The position numbers were made by a program, and so were the translations under genes. A stretch of 64,000 bases of DNA from Paenibacillus planticolens (lineage in GTDB: Bacteria; Bacillota; Bacilli; Paenibacillales; NBRC-103111). The notes below the pieces were generated by a model. That model saw only the letters and a list, made by a program, of their open reading frames with translations, was not told the origin of the DNA and did no database searches. The DNA lies in NCBI RefSeq assembly GCF_013141725.1, contig NZ_WHNZ01000030.1, positions 1-64,000 on the forward strand, written 5' to 3'. Position 1 is the stretch's first letter. Every line of letters starts with the position of its first letter. Shown here in pieces: positions 24,950-34,341 of the stretch.

Positions 24950-25965
24950 TGGTTTTTCACGGTCGTTACCGGAGCTGTCGTCATTATACTTAATCCCAGT
25001 GAACTGAGACCGCAAATAAACATCGTGCCTCCCCACAGCTCGGGTGCCCAATCTAACGTGTGGAACAGGCGTAAATCCGCAAAATATAAGCCCCAGATGA
25101 GAACAGGGAGCACAAAGAATATACCCCGATATTGCCACGCGCCGGCTTCTTTCTCTTTTACGCTTGCAAAGAGCACATCTCCGACAATCCCGCTAATGAG
25201 CAGAATCACGATAGATCCGTAGTGCGAGAAGCCATCAAGAACGGCCATCAAGACAGCCTCAAAAACAAAGAAATAAGTCACCGTGCCAAATGGCAGCTTC
25301 CATCGTCTTAAAATCAGCATGACTGGCAGAACGAGCACCATTGTTGTAACAAGAAAGTCTACAACAGCCCTGGCGATGGCATCTTCTTCCCTGGCCATCC
25401 ATAAGTTTTGGCGAAACGACCAAGCGTACATGAGAAAAAAAGCCATCACGGCAAAAGTTAACGCCACCGAAGTCAAGGCCGGCAGCAACCGGCGAAAGCT
25501 TGGCGACGCCTCCGTTTCCGTATAACTCATCGCGCGATACGGACTGGTCAGAATCATCAGCGCTCCGGTCAGCAGAACCAGATGCGTCGGGCTCAGAAGA
25601 GCTTCAATATTTTTCTCAATGCCGAATATCGTATGCCAGAGCATATCGCCAAGACCGCCGATAAAAAAGACGATGACTCCCGCCACGCCAAGCTTATAGC
25701 CTGCCGGGATCGACTCCGCCCATGTGGCTTGGCGAGCTCTTTTATTCTGATAGGTAATGACAAAAATCCAAATGGCGCAAGCCAAGTACCCCGAGTACAA
25801 AATCGCATGCCATGGCGTAAAAAAAGTTTCGACCGCGCCGTGGTTATGTGCGAAGCCATCGATAAACAAACCGACAATCAGCCATATCCCCATCACCATT
25901 GTGACGACATGTTTCATAATGCCCATGTTTCCCACGGATTGCGCCTTGTTCAGCTGTATTGACAA
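24946..25965 (-). CDS. Polytopic membrane protein of unknown function
   Basis: Product of up to 339 residues with about eight hydrophobic helices. Conserved-looking features are HNHGAVETFFTPWHAILY early on and GDMLWHTIFGIEKNIEALLSPTH in the middle (quoted in parts), giving several His residues near helix ends. The start may be TTG at 25965 or an in-frame ATG some 40 bases downstream. It is coupled by ATGA overlap to the HLHP lipoprotein, and the pair is probably one functional unit. No enzymatic family recognised. Confidence 0.65.
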   Translation of the reverse strand: MSIQLNKAQSVGNMGIMKHVVTMVMGIWLIVGLFIDGFAHNHGAVETFFTPWHAILYSGYLACAIWIFVITYQNKRARQATWAESIPAGYKLGVAGVIVFFIGGLGDMLWHTIFGIEKNIEALLSPTHLVLLTGALMILTSPYRAMSYTETEASPSFRRLLPALTSVALTFAVMAFFLMYAWSFRQNLWMAREEDAIARAVVDFLVTTMVLVLPVMLILRRWKLPFGTVTYFFVFEAVLMAVLDGFSHYGSIVILLISGIVGDVLFASVKEKEAGAWQYRGIFFVLPVLIWGLYFADLRLFHTLDWAPELWGGTMFICGLSSLGLSIMTTAPVTTVKNQ

Positions 25966-26015
25966 ATCGAACCACTCCCAACATTTGTCATGATTACGGT
26001 ACTATCATAACACAG

Positions 26016-26804
26016 CTAGTCGGTCGATGAGATCCAAATCACACCTTTTTTCTTCAGGTCAAGCTGCCATTCTTTAGGGGCGGGAACATCGCTTACAATG
26101 ATGTCGATCTCTTTTAAATCGGCGATTTTGTAAAATTGCACAAGTCCGAACTTCGAGTGATCGCAGAGTACGATGTTTTGCTTGCTGAATTTCATCAATT
26201 GCTGGGTCAATTGGCCTTTGCTTTCTTCGAAACCCGTGATCCCTTTGTCCAGCATCATGCCGTCCACGGACAAGAACGCCTTATCCGCATTGAAATTTTC
26301 CACCATTTTCTCAGCCAATAGACCCGCTACTCTGGAATGCATAGCGTTCACTTTGCCGCCAATCATAAAAATGTCTCCTGAGAACAAGCCTTTGTTCTTA
26401 TAGTCAATTAATAAGTACAGGGCTGGGATCGAAATCGTTAGAACAGTCAGGTTTTTCTTGTTAAGTAAATAATCGATGATATGCAGGGTCGTTGTTCCGT
26501 CATCGATAAAGATAACGTCATTATCCTCAACGATAGTCGCAGCCGATCTGCCGATTTTGCGCTTCTCATCCGCGTACAGAACTTCCCTTTTCAGGTGCGA
26601 CGGCTCATCTCTGGACAAATTAATTTTGACCGCGCCGCCGTATACCCGTTTCAGCTTATTTTCGTCCTCCAGCTCCTCCAAATACCGGCGTATCGTCTCC
26701 GAAGAAACTTCCAAACGCTCGACCAAATCATTTGTCTTTACTTTGCCTTCCAAGTTCAGCTGATTGAGAATAAAATTTTTCCGTTCTTCTCCGATCAAAG
26801 ACAT
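26016..26804 (-). CDS. DeoR-family regulator of the phosphonate operon
   Basis: Product of 262 residues. N-terminal winged helix-turn-helix (about 5-60: VKTNDLVERLEVSSETIRRYL, quoted as family pattern VSSETIRRDL-like) and a C-terminal DeoR sensor domain with VIFIDDGTTTLHI and the conserved DKAFLSVDG motif. These regulators usually sense a phosphorylated metabolite. ATG at 26804 is chosen for the GGAGGG upstream; the frame extends to 26867. It is the last gene of the phn operon, 44 bp after the permease, and probably its repressor. DeoR-type control of 2-aminoethylphosphonate genes is less usual than LysR or GntR control. Confidence 0.8.
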   Translation of the reverse strand: MSLIGEERKNFILNQLNLEGKVKTNDLVERLEVSSETIRRYLEELEDENKLKRVYGGAVKINLSRDEPSHLKREVLYADEKRKIGRSAATIVEDNDVIFIDDGTTTLHIIDYLLNKKNLTVLTISIPALYLLIDYKNKGLFSGDIFMIGGKVNAMHSRVAGLLAEKMVENFNADKAFLSVDGMMLDKGITGFEESKGQLTQQLMKFSKQNIVLCDHSKFGLVQFYKIADLKEIDIIVSDVPAPKEWQLDLKKKGVIWISSTD

Positions 26805-26848
26805 AAGGTCGAACCCTCCAATTTCGGCATGGTTGGCTGCTGGCAGGT

Positions 26849-28570
26849 TTACTTCGGCATTTGCCAAGCAGCCGTTCTTTTTTTCACCTTTTTCAAAATA
26901 AACTCGTACACCAAACGGATCGCGATATTCGTCCCGACAATCAGCGTAGACATCGCCGCAGCGGCTGCTACGTCTCCTGCATCTTCCATATTAACCAAGG
27001 CGACAGCCGCGAGGTTCATATCCGCAGACCGCAGGAACACAACCGCAGATACCGTAACCATCGAGTTAACAAAAAAGTACATGGCAATTTCGATAATAGC
27101 TGGCAAAGACATGGGCACCGTTACTCTTAGAAATGTTTTGTAAAAAGGGATGCGCATCGATTCCGAAACGAGTTCGAACTCCTTGTCCAGCTTTTTCAGC
27201 GCAGTTGTAGCCGTGATAAAGGGCACTGCATAGAAATGCGTGATGTTCGCAAGCACAATGATCGCCATCGTGCCATACATCCAATTCAGCGGATTGCCAG
27301 GATCGTTAAAGAAGAAAATATAAGCCAGACCAATGACCATACCCGGAAGCGCAAGCGGTAAGATGGACAGGAAATATCCGACCTGACGCATGCCTTTCAT
27401 TGATCTGGTCTTTTCAATCAAATAAGCGAAAATAAAGGTGATCACCGTGCCCGCCACCGCAGTTATGAGGGAGACTTTCAGCGAATTCCAGAACGGCTCC
27501 AAGCCTGACCCCGCCACACTCGAAAAGTCGTAGTGTTTGAGGCTTAGGCTCAATTTGTACGGCCAAACCTTCACCAATGAAGCAAATACAATCGTCAACA
27601 ACGGAATCAGGATCGCAATAGAGACTAGGAGGCAAAATACGCGATAAAACCTGTCCCGGGCACGTCCTTCCGGTACGCGGTACGGCGTCGATTTCGAAGA
27701 AAGCATCGAGCGCTGCTTGCGCTCTACGAATCGGTCTACGGCAAAAGCAATGATGGCTGGAATCGTCAGCAGGATGCCCACCGTTGCACCCATCGATAAG
27801 TTCTGCTGCCCGATCACCTGCTTGTAAATATCGGTGGCCAGTACGTTAAACTTGCCTCCGATGGCTTGAGGCGCCCCGAAGTCCGTAAAACTGGCGGTGA
27901 AGCAAACGAAGATGGCGCTGATCAGGCCGTATTTGACGGATGGCAAGGTTACGGTGAAAAACGTTTTGAATGTATTCGCGCCCAGCGATTCCGCTGCCTC
28001 ATAGAGCCGCTGGTCGGTCATTGACAAAGCTGTAATAAAGATTAGAAAAGCCTGGGGAAATAAATATATGACTTCCGAGATGACGATCCCGATCGGGCCG
28101 TAAATCCCAATGCGAAGACCCGGCAAAAGTCCGAAAAAGCCGTTCGTGATCATACCCTGATTGCCAAACAAATAGGTAAGTGCAATTCCGTGCATCATTG
28201 TCGGCTGAAAGAGCGGCAGCAAGGCCACATAGCGGAAATAGCTTTTTCCGCGGATAGCGGTGCGGCTTATGCCGTACGCATAGGCGAAAGCGAGAACAAC
28301 AGCGAGTGCTGTAGATAGCACCGAAATCCAAATTGTGTTCGTTAGCGATTGAATCAGCGAAGGCGTAGAGAAATATTGGACAAAATTAGCTAATCCGACG
28401 TACTCCTCATTTTTATTGAGCAAAGCTTTGCTGAATAAGAGGAGTAACGGAATCAACGTGCTTGTTGTCAGTGTGAGTACGAGCAGAACAATCAACACAT
28501 TTTGCAATGAAAAGAGGGTTCCCCAGTGGCGTCGGATCGGCGGATTCATGCTGACTATTCCCTTGTTCAT
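26849..28570 (-). CDS. Fused two-domain ABC permease (2-aminoethylphosphonate import)
   Basis: Product of 573 residues with about 12 membrane helices in two homologous halves, each with an inner-membrane component signature (AAESLGANTFKTFFTVTLP in the first, SESMRIPFYKTFLRVTVPMS in the second, in parts). This is the FbpB/PhnU+PhnV type in which both permeases are one polypeptide. Start ATG overlaps the ATPase stop by one base (TGATG). Operon context with phnW and phnX supports 2-aminoethylphosphonate as the substrate, though iron-type importers share the fold. Confidence 0.8.
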   Translation of the reverse strand: MNKGIVSMNPPIRRHWGTLFSLQNVLIVLLVLTLTTSTLIPLLLLFSKALLNKNEEYVGLANFVQYFSTPSLIQSLTNTIWISVLSTALAVVLAFAYAYGISRTAIRGKSYFRYVALLPLFQPTMMHGIALTYLFGNQGMITNGFFGLLPGLRIGIYGPIGIVISEVIYLFPQAFLIFITALSMTDQRLYEAAESLGANTFKTFFTVTLPSVKYGLISAIFVCFTASFTDFGAPQAIGGKFNVLATDIYKQVIGQQNLSMGATVGILLTIPAIIAFAVDRFVERKQRSMLSSKSTPYRVPEGRARDRFYRVFCLLVSIAILIPLLTIVFASLVKVWPYKLSLSLKHYDFSSVAGSGLEPFWNSLKVSLITAVAGTVITFIFAYLIEKTRSMKGMRQVGYFLSILPLALPGMVIGLAYIFFFNDPGNPLNWMYGTMAIIVLANITHFYAVPFITATTALKKLDKEFELVSESMRIPFYKTFLRVTVPMSLPAIIEIAMYFFVNSMVTVSAVVFLRSADMNLAAVALVNMEDAGDVAAAAAMSTLIVGTNIAIRLVYEFILKKVKKRTAAWQMPK

Positions 28571-29607
28571 CAGGCACCTACCATGCTGTCGGCCGAGAAC
28601 GAAATCATTTTCTCCTGCGGAAATTCAACGGATACCACGGCATGTTTGGCCAGCCTCAGTTGGTGAGACGCTTGCGCCGACACATCCACTGTCAGAAGCG
28701 CATCCTCGTAGCCGCTGCCTGCTGCCGGTTGAAGCAGCACTCTGTAGAAGGCTCCCCGGAACTCGACATGCTTCACAACCGCCTTCATGCCTCTGTTCGA
28801 TTCTGACGCAGAAAGGCGAATATGCTCAGGTCGAATCGCCAGACTCCCCTTCGGCGACAGCTCTGCCTGCTGCCTATTCTCCAGGAAATTAATCGATCCG
28901 ATAAAATCGGCGACAAAGGCCGAATTCGGCTGCTCATAGACTTGTTCCGGTGTTCCCATTTGGACGACTTCGGAGTTTTTCATCACGACAATGCGATCTG
29001 CCATCGTGAGCGCTTCCTCTTGATCATGCGTGACCATCACCGTTGTAATGCCGAGCTTGTCCTGCAGGTCGCAAATTTGCTCGCGAAGCTTCACGCGAAC
29101 CTTGGCATCCAGCGCCGAAAGCGGCTCATCCAGCAGCAGGAAATCCGGTGACAGCACAATAGCCCTAGCCAGTGCGACACGCTGCTGCTGTCCGCCGGAC
29201 ATTTGCGCGGGGTAACGATCGTGGAGGTGCAGCAAATCGACCAATGACAGCCCTTCACGCACTTTCTCATCGATCTCTTTCTTCGAAAGCTTCTTGCCTT
29301 GCAAGCCGTATGCCACGTTCTGATAGGCCGTCAGGTTCGGAAAAAGCGCATAAGACTGGAACACCATGCCGAAGTTTCTTTTTGCCGGCGGCAGCGCCGT
29401 GATATCTTTGCCGCCAACGATAATGCGGCCTTGCGTCGGCTTCTCCAATCCGGCAATGATGCGAAGCAACGTCGTTTTGCCGCATCCACTTGGGCCAAGT
29501 AAACAAATGAACTCATTTTTCTGAATATCAATATGAATATTTTTCAATGCGCTGAAAGATCCAAAAGTTTTGTTTACTCCTTGAATGGACAAGTAAGCTT
29601 GTGTCAT
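28570..29607 (-). CDS. phnT: ABC transporter ATPase (2-aminoethylphosphonate import)
   Basis: Product of 345 residues. Walker A GPSGCGKTTLL (about 38-48), Q-loop near VFQSYALFP, signature MSGGQQQR, Walker B LLLDEPLSALD, switch His in VTHDQEEAL, then a C-terminal regulatory TOBE-like domain. ATG at 29607 is used because AGGAGG lies 10 bases upstream; a TTG two codons earlier is too close. It belongs to the spermidine/iron/AEP (PhnT/FbpC) group. Symbol inferred from the phnX-phnW neighbours. Confidence 0.8.
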   Translation of the reverse strand: MTQAYLSIQGVNKTFGSFSALKNIHIDIQKNEFICLLGPSGCGKTTLLRIIAGLEKPTQGRIIVGGKDITALPPAKRNFGMVFQSYALFPNLTAYQNVAYGLQGKKLSKKEIDEKVREGLSLVDLLHLHDRYPAQMSGGQQQRVALARAIVLSPDFLLLDEPLSALDAKVRVKLREQICDLQDKLGITTVMVTHDQEEALTMADRIVVMKNSEVVQMGTPEQVYEQPNSAFVADFIGSINFLENRQQAELSPKGSLAIRPEHIRLSASESNRGMKAVVKHVEFRGAFYRVLLQPAAGSGYEDALLTVDVSAQASHQLRLAKHAVVSVEFPQEKMISFSADSMVGA

Positions 29608-29676
29608 GATCAAGCAGCCTCCTAAGTCTTGTTAACTTGAGTATAAGGTCGAATTGTTATCGGTTTGTTAATGATA

Positions 29677-29712
29677 GAAAAAAGACTGCTGCAAAGCATG
29701 GTTCGCAGTCAG
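29677..29712 (-). terminator. Attenuating terminator between binding protein and ATPase genes
   Basis: On the minus strand GACTGC / GCAGTC stem followed by TTTTTTC, 20 bp after the binding-protein stop codon. It would let the abundant binding protein be made in excess over the membrane components. Confidence 0.6.
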
Positions 29713-29731
29713 CCTTTTCTTGGTTTTGCTT

Positions 29732-30835
29732 TTATTTTTTCGGCTCGCTCTTAGCATTGAAACGCTTGTCCCACTCAGCCAGAACCGTGTCGCGTTTTTT
29801 GGCGGCATCGTTCAAATCATTTTTAATAAGCTGCTTGATCGGGTCAACCGAGTAGCCGTCAGGGATTTTTGCAGCATCGGTTTTAATTGCCAGAATGGCG
29901 TAATTTTTATTGTATTCTTTCATAACGTCGTCGGTAATCGCCCAATCCAAGAAGTCTTTAGCCACCTGCTTCACAACTTTCTTTTTCATGAGAGCATTCG
30001 CTTCAACATCCCAGCCGGAGCCTTCCTTAGGGAATACTACTTCGACCGGAGAACCGCTTTTCTTCTCTTGAATGCCACGGTAACCGAAGGAAATACCAAT
30101 CGGATATTCGCCTGTGCCAGCTAATTTAGCAGGCTTGGAACCGGAATGAACATACATCGCGATGTTGTCATGCAATTTGTTCATATAATCCCATGCCGCA
30201 TCGTTGCCCTTCAATTGCACTAATCCGGAAACCGTCAAGAATCCAGTACCTGAAGATGACGGGTTTGGCATTGTAATCAGCCCTTTGTATTCCGGCTTCA
30301 CGAGATCCTCATAGGATTGCGGAATGGCAAGCTTGCGCTTCTCCATCTCCACTTTGTTCACGATGAATGCCGTCTCCCAGGCATCGATGCCAACCCAGTG
30401 CGTTACCGGATTTTTATCTTTAAAATCAGGAAGAATACGCTCAACGCCTTTTGGTGCGTATGGCTCTAACATGCTGTTCTGATCCAGCACAAGCAAGCTT
30501 GTTGCGGCCAAGCCCCATACAACGTCTGCTTGCGTGTTATCTTTCTCGGCAAGCAGTTTGGCTGTTACGATTCCAGTAGAATCACGAACGATGTTTACTT
30601 TTACATCCGGATATTTGGCTTTAAAAGTTGTGAGGTATGTTTTGATTTGATCATCTTCCAAAGCCGTGTAGACGGTTAAGTCCTTGCTCTTCGTATCCAC
30701 ATTCACTTCTGCGCTTGCTGCCGGCGCGGATGCCGCTGCTTTCGTTCCGTCTGGAGTTACCGCCTTAACGCCGCAAGCCCCTAACATAATAGCAACTGAC
30801 AACAATGCGACTGCACTTCCTACTGATCTTTTCAT
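29732..30835 (-). CDS. phnS: 2-aminoethylphosphonate-binding lipoprotein
   Basis: Product of 367 residues. Lipoprotein signal with MLGAC (mature Cys 21), then a periplasmic-binding-protein type II fold beginning at LTVYTALEDDQIKTYL and containing VNIVRDSTG. These match the family of iron(III) and 2-aminoethylphosphonate binding proteins (PhnS-like). Neighbouring phnW and phnX favour the phosphonate role. It stands between phnW and the ATPase gene in a single minus-strand operon and is followed by an attenuator. Symbol by analogy. Confidence 0.75.
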   Translation of the reverse strand: MKRSVGSAVALLSVAIMLGACGVKAVTPDGTKAAASAPAASAEVNVDTKSKDLTVYTALEDDQIKTYLTTFKAKYPDVKVNIVRDSTGIVTAKLLAEKDNTQADVVWGLAATSLLVLDQNSMLEPYAPKGVERILPDFKDKNPVTHWVGIDAWETAFIVNKVEMEKRKLAIPQSYEDLVKPEYKGLITMPNPSSSGTGFLTVSGLVQLKGNDAAWDYMNKLHDNIAMYVHSGSKPAKLAGTGEYPIGISFGYRGIQEKKSGSPVEVVFPKEGSGWDVEANALMKKKVVKQVAKDFLDWAITDDVMKEYNKNYAILAIKTDAAKIPDGYSVDPIKQLIKNDLNDAAKKRDTVLAEWDKRFNAKSEPKK

Positions 30836-30965
30836 CTTCCTACTCCCACCTTCATTCGAATTTATCGGCTTTGATTTCTTAACCTGATAAAATTAGTATA
30901 AAATAGATTTGTAAAGTCAGTATTAAGTACAAGTAAATTGTTTGTTTTTAAATTTTATTACTTGG

Positions 30966-30981
30966 TTTTAATTTGTTTTAA
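30966..30981. promoter_or_regulatory. Candidate DeoR-type operator upstream of the binding-protein gene
   Basis: TTTTAATTTGTTTTAA at the 3' end of phnW, 130 bp upstream of the binding-protein start. The 14-mer TTTTAATTTGTTTT recurs upstream of phnX (33027-33040). TTTGTTTT-like repeats are compatible with DeoR-family operators. Inference; AT-rich chance matches are possible. Confidence 0.35.
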
Positions 30982-32105
30982 CTCATTTTCCAAAATAACT
31001 GTCTCTCAATGCCTGCGAGCAAGCGTTCAATGTCCGGGAGATGGATATCGCCAATATTGCCGATTCGGAACGTCGCGGCGGCTGTTATTTTGCCCGGATA
31101 AATAACAAAGCCTTCCTGTTTAATACGCGAATAGAACTCATCAAAGGAAAACACAGGCGAATCCGGATATAAGAAAGAGGTGATAATCGGCGATTGCAGC
31201 TCCGACGGAAGCAAAGTTTGCAGACCGAGACGCTGCATGCCGGCAACCAACGTTTGTTGATTGCGAGTGAATCTTTCGAATCTGCGCGCAACGCCGCCTT
31301 CTTCTTCCAACTCCTGAAGAGCTTGATCAAAAGCTCGAACCGTATGCGTAGGCGAAGTATAACGCCATTTGCCATTGCCTTGCTCCATAGTCTCCCACTG
31401 ATCGTACAGATCTAACGACAAGGAACGGCTTAAACCTTTGCATGCCTTCAAAGACTCTTTACGGGCAATGATAAATCCAAAACCGGGAACACCTTGTATG
31501 CATTTATTGGCACTGCTGATTAAATAGTCGATGTTTAGCGCCGCTACATCAATCGGAATGCCGCCAAAGGAGCTCATGGCATCGACTATTAACGTTTTGC
31601 CATACTGTTTGGCAATACGGGCCGCATCCGCGATAGGATTGATCATCCCCGTCGTTGTTTCAACATGAACCAACGCAACGTGCGTGATGGACGAATCTAC
31701 CTTCAGCACTTCCTCTAGCTGCTTGACATTAACTGGCTTTGTCTCCCCGGCATCCAGAACGATCGAGTAAATCCCGAGAACTTCCGCCATTTGGGCAATT
31801 CTTTTACCGTAAGCACCGTTCGTTAGAACGAGCAATTTGCCTTCTTTCGGAATGACGGAACCAATAACCGATTCCACACAAAACGTACCGCTTCCTTGCA
31901 TAAGCACGGTCGTGTAATCATCCGGCTTACTCGACGCCATCGTGACAAGCCGGCTGCGGATGGACTGCACGAGCTGATTGTAATCTTGGTCCCACGTACA
32001 CCAGTCACGCAGCATGGCAGCCTTTACTTTTTTACTTGTCGATAAAGGGCCTGGCGTCAGCAATAAGTAAGGGTTATCCGGCAGTTGATTCGTCGTTGTT
32101 GTCAT
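30978..32105 (-). CDS. phnW: 2-aminoethylphosphonate:pyruvate transaminase
   Basis: Product of 375 residues, the usual length. Class V aminotransferase with N-terminal [14 protein letters not shown] and the pyridoxal-phosphate lysine in [15 protein letters not shown] (about residue 195). It converts 2-aminoethylphosphonate and pyruvate to phosphonoacetaldehyde and alanine, feeding PhnX. It overlaps the end of phnX by 4 bp (ATGA), showing translational coupling. Strong identification from motifs and partner. Confidence 0.92.
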   Translation of the reverse strand: MTTTTNQLPDNPYLLLTPGPLSTSKKVKAAMLRDWCTWDQDYNQLVQSIRSRLVTMASSKPDDYTTVLMQGSGTFCVESVIGSVIPKEGKLLVLTNGAYGKRIAQMAEVLGIYSIVLDAGETKPVNVKQLEEVLKVDSSITHVALVHVETTTGMINPIADAARIAKQYGKTLIVDAMSSFGGIPIDVAALNIDYLISSANKCIQGVPGFGFIIARKESLKACKGLSRSLSLDLYDQWETMEQGNGKWRYTSPTHTVRAFDQALQELEEEGGVARRFERFTRNQQTLVAGMQRLGLQTLLPSELQSPIITSFLYPDSPVFSFDEFYSRIKQEGFVIYPGKITAAATFRIGNIGDIHLPDIERLLAGIERQLFWKMS

Positions 32106-32899
32106 GGACGTTCACCTCTTTGAAGTTTTTGATTGATTACTGGAATGAGCTGGTCTAGCTCACCGATTGTTGTAATAACGTAATGTGCGCCTTCTTCACG
32201 AAATTTGGATGCGACCGCATCCATGCGCGCTTGCAGGATATCCGCATCGCAAGATGCCACTTCCGCTTCACTCATGCCGAGCTCGCTGCTGCCAAGAACG
32301 ACGCCAATTGTCCAAGTACCGGCGTTGACGCCTTCCCGGATATCGCTCACCGTGTCTCCCACCTTCATCACGTTATACATGGGATAGACATTCAGGGCAG
32401 CCGCGTTCTCGTAGATCATCCAAGGATAAGGACGCCCGGCAGGCACATCGTTTGGCGTTACCAAATGGTCCGGAGCATAACCGCGTTTCTTCGCTTCAAC
32501 GGTGACAATCGCCATCATCTCAGCCGTGTAGCCCGTTGTTGAGCCGATTCGAATGCCATCTTGACGCAAGCGCTCTACAAGTGCCAGAGCTCCCGGGACC
32601 GGCTCGGCATATTGATCAACGACAGCCAGCATCATCGGCTCAAAATCCGCATAAAGCGCGTCAACGTCCGATTCCTGCGGCAGCTGACCGTAGCGCTCCA
32701 ACCACAAGCCGGCAACCCGCTCCATCTTTAAAATTTCGCTAATATGATCGCGTTTGAGCAATCCCATCGGGGCTCTTGCTTCAGACAACGTGATGGCAAT
32801 CTCTCTCTTACGAAAAACCTCCATGAACACGTTAAGGGGAGCAAAGCACCCGTAGTCCACCATCGTCCCCGCCCAATCAAAAATAACTGCTTGTATCAT
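32102..32899 (-). CDS. phnX: Phosphonoacetaldehyde hydrolase (phosphonatase)
   Basis: Product of 265 residues in the HAD superfamily. Nucleophile Asp in [13 protein letters not shown], the phosphonatase Schiff-base lysine region in [11 protein letters not shown], and motif III/IV residues in [10 protein letters not shown]. It cleaves the C-P bond of phosphonoacetaldehyde to acetaldehyde and phosphate. ATG at 32899 is chosen because GGAGG lies 9 bases upstream; the frame continues to 32944 without a ribosome binding site. First gene of the phn operon. Confidence 0.92.
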   Translation of the reverse strand: MIQAVIFDWAGTMVDYGCFAPLNVFMEVFRKREIAITLSEARAPMGLLKRDHISEILKMERVAGLWLERYGQLPQESDVDALYADFEPMMLAVVDQYAEPVPGALALVERLRQDGIRIGSTTGYTAEMMAIVTVEAKKRGYAPDHLVTPNDVPAGRPYPWMIYENAAALNVYPMYNVMKVGDTVSDIREGVNAGTWTIGVVLGSSELGMSEAEVASCDADILQARMDAVASKFREEGAHYVITTIGELDQLIPVINQKLQRGERP

Positions 32900-33025
32900 T
32901 TGATAATCCTCCTGTTTGACTGAATTAATTGTAATGCCTAACACTTTTGTTGGATTTGGTTGCGTCTATAAGTACATCTTAAACTAGAAATGTAATCGTA
33001 GCGTTAAATGCATGTAAAATTTGTG

Positions 33026-33051
33026 TTTTTAATTTGTTTTTATTTGTTTTA
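33026..33051. promoter_or_regulatory. TTTGTTTT direct repeats upstream of phnX
   Basis: TTTTTAATTTGTTTT followed by TATTTGTTTTAG: two TTTGTTTT repeats 10 bp apart, one helical turn. It shares a 14-mer with the element at 30966. Candidate operator for the operon's own DeoR regulator. Confidence 0.4.
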
Positions 33052-33148
33052 GTTGCTTATGTGGCTAAATTTACTTTCATCACTGAACATTCCAGTTGAC
33101 TTCCTTGGCATTATGTTGGAAATTAGATTATGAACACGGGGAGGGATC

Positions 33149-33940
33149 ATGGGGATGAAGCCGATTAAAGCGGTTATTTTCGATTTAGACAATACGCTGC
33201 TATGGGATGAAAGAAGTATTGGGGAAGCATTCAAGGCAACCTGTCAAGGAGCCGCTGAAGCTGTACAAGTGGATCCATCCGCTCTTGAATGCGAGGTGCG
33301 TGAATCATCTGAGCGTTTATTCAAGGAAATGGCTTGTTATGATTATGCGAAAATGATTGAAATCACACACTTGGAAGCACTCTGGGGACGGTTTGACGCG
33401 AAGGAGTTTCCCGCCTTTTTGGAACTGGGACAGCTTGCGCCCAATTACCAAAAGAACGCATGGACGCAAGGCCTGCTCAAACTCGGCATCGATGATCCGG
33501 AGCTAGGCGAAAGCCTCGCAGTGCGGTTCGCAAAGGAACGTCGGGAGCGTCCGTTGGTCTATGAGACAACCTTCGAAGTATTGCAAGCCTTGCGGCCCAA
33601 GTATCAGCTTCTCTTGTTAACGAACGGCGCACCTGACCTGCAGCAGGAGAAAGTAGACAGTATTCCGGGACTGGCGGATTACTTTGATCATGTCCTAATT
33701 TCCGGCTCCTTCGGGCGAGGGAAGCCTGATCCTTCTATTTTTGTACACGCTCTGAACTTGCTCGGCGTTACGGCAGAAGAAGCCATCATGGTCGGAGATA
33801 ATTTGGATACCGATATCCAAGGAGCATTAGCGGTCGGCATGCGGAGTGTTTGGATCAATCATCATCAGAAGACAGCGCCGCTTCACAATTCACCTAGTCA
33901 TGAAATCGCAGCGCTGCGTGAGTTGCTTGATATTTTATAG
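33149..33940 (+). CDS. HAD-superfamily hydrolase
   Basis: Product of 263 residues. Motif I VIFDLDNTLLWDE near the N-terminus, motif II LLLLTNG, motif III lysine in GRGKPDPSIF, motif IV MVGDNLDTDIQGA. The cap lies between residues about 15 and 110. The family dephosphorylates small metabolites; the exact substrate is unknown. Divergent from phnX, and its own HAD relative, so a side role in phosphorus metabolism is possible but unproven. ATG at 33149 and at 33155 both fit GGGGAGGG upstream. Confidence 0.8.
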   Translation: MGMKPIKAVIFDLDNTLLWDERSIGEAFKATCQGAAEAVQVDPSALECEVRESSERLFKEMACYDYAKMIEITHLEALWGRFDAKEFPAFLELGQLAPNYQKNAWTQGLLKLGIDDPELGESLAVRFAKERRERPLVYETTFEVLQALRPKYQLLLLTNGAPDLQQEKVDSIPGLADYFDHVLISGSFGRGKPDPSIFVHALNLLGVTAEEAIMVGDNLDTDIQGALAVGMRSVWINHHQKTAPLHNSPSHEIAALRELLDIL

Positions 33941-34009
33941 GCATAACCTTAGGGATATCAAGAGCATTAGCCCCACGCTTGCAAGTTTTGTTGGATGAAA
34001 TCCAGCGAT

Positions 34010-34220
34010 TTGGAGCCGAATCCGGGCAGATTAGAGCCTCCAGAGACTTCTATCCTGCGAAAATGGGTCTTTTCGGCTGAGATAGAAGTCTTTTGGGGCT
34101 CTTATTATTCGGATATTGCCTGATTGGAGCAGAGTCCAGGCAGATAAGAGCCTCCAGAGACTACTATTCTGCGAAAACAGGGCTTTTCGGCTGAGATAGA
34201 AGTCTTTTTGGGCTCTTATT
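34010..34220. repeat. Tandem hairpin repeat family R3 (two 97-bp units)
   Basis: Units at 34010-34106 and 34124-34220, period 114 bp, about 85-90 % alike by eye. Each is a long imperfect hairpin: AGAGCCTCCAGAGACTTCTA near its start pairs with TAGAAGTC...GGGCTCT near its end, with loop GCGAAAA..GG.CTTTTCGGC. No credible gene in 33941-34341; the open frame at 34031-34261 on the minus strand is a repeat shadow. Confidence 0.8.
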
Positions 34221-34288
34221 TTCCAGAGAGAGGCTGGAATAGGGGCTGGGATGCCCGACACACATTAGGCAACACCCATTCTGAAATG

Positions 34289-34339
34289 AAAAAAAGGACT
34301 GCTCCAAAGGTCAGGTAAGACCTTCGAAGACAGTCCTTT
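34289..34339 (-). terminator. Terminator of the DUF975 gene
   Basis: AAGGACTGCT...AAAGGTC / GACCTTCGAAGACAGTCCTT stem with A-run on the plus strand (T-run for the minus-strand gene). Confidence 0.8.
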
Positions 34340-34341
34340 CA

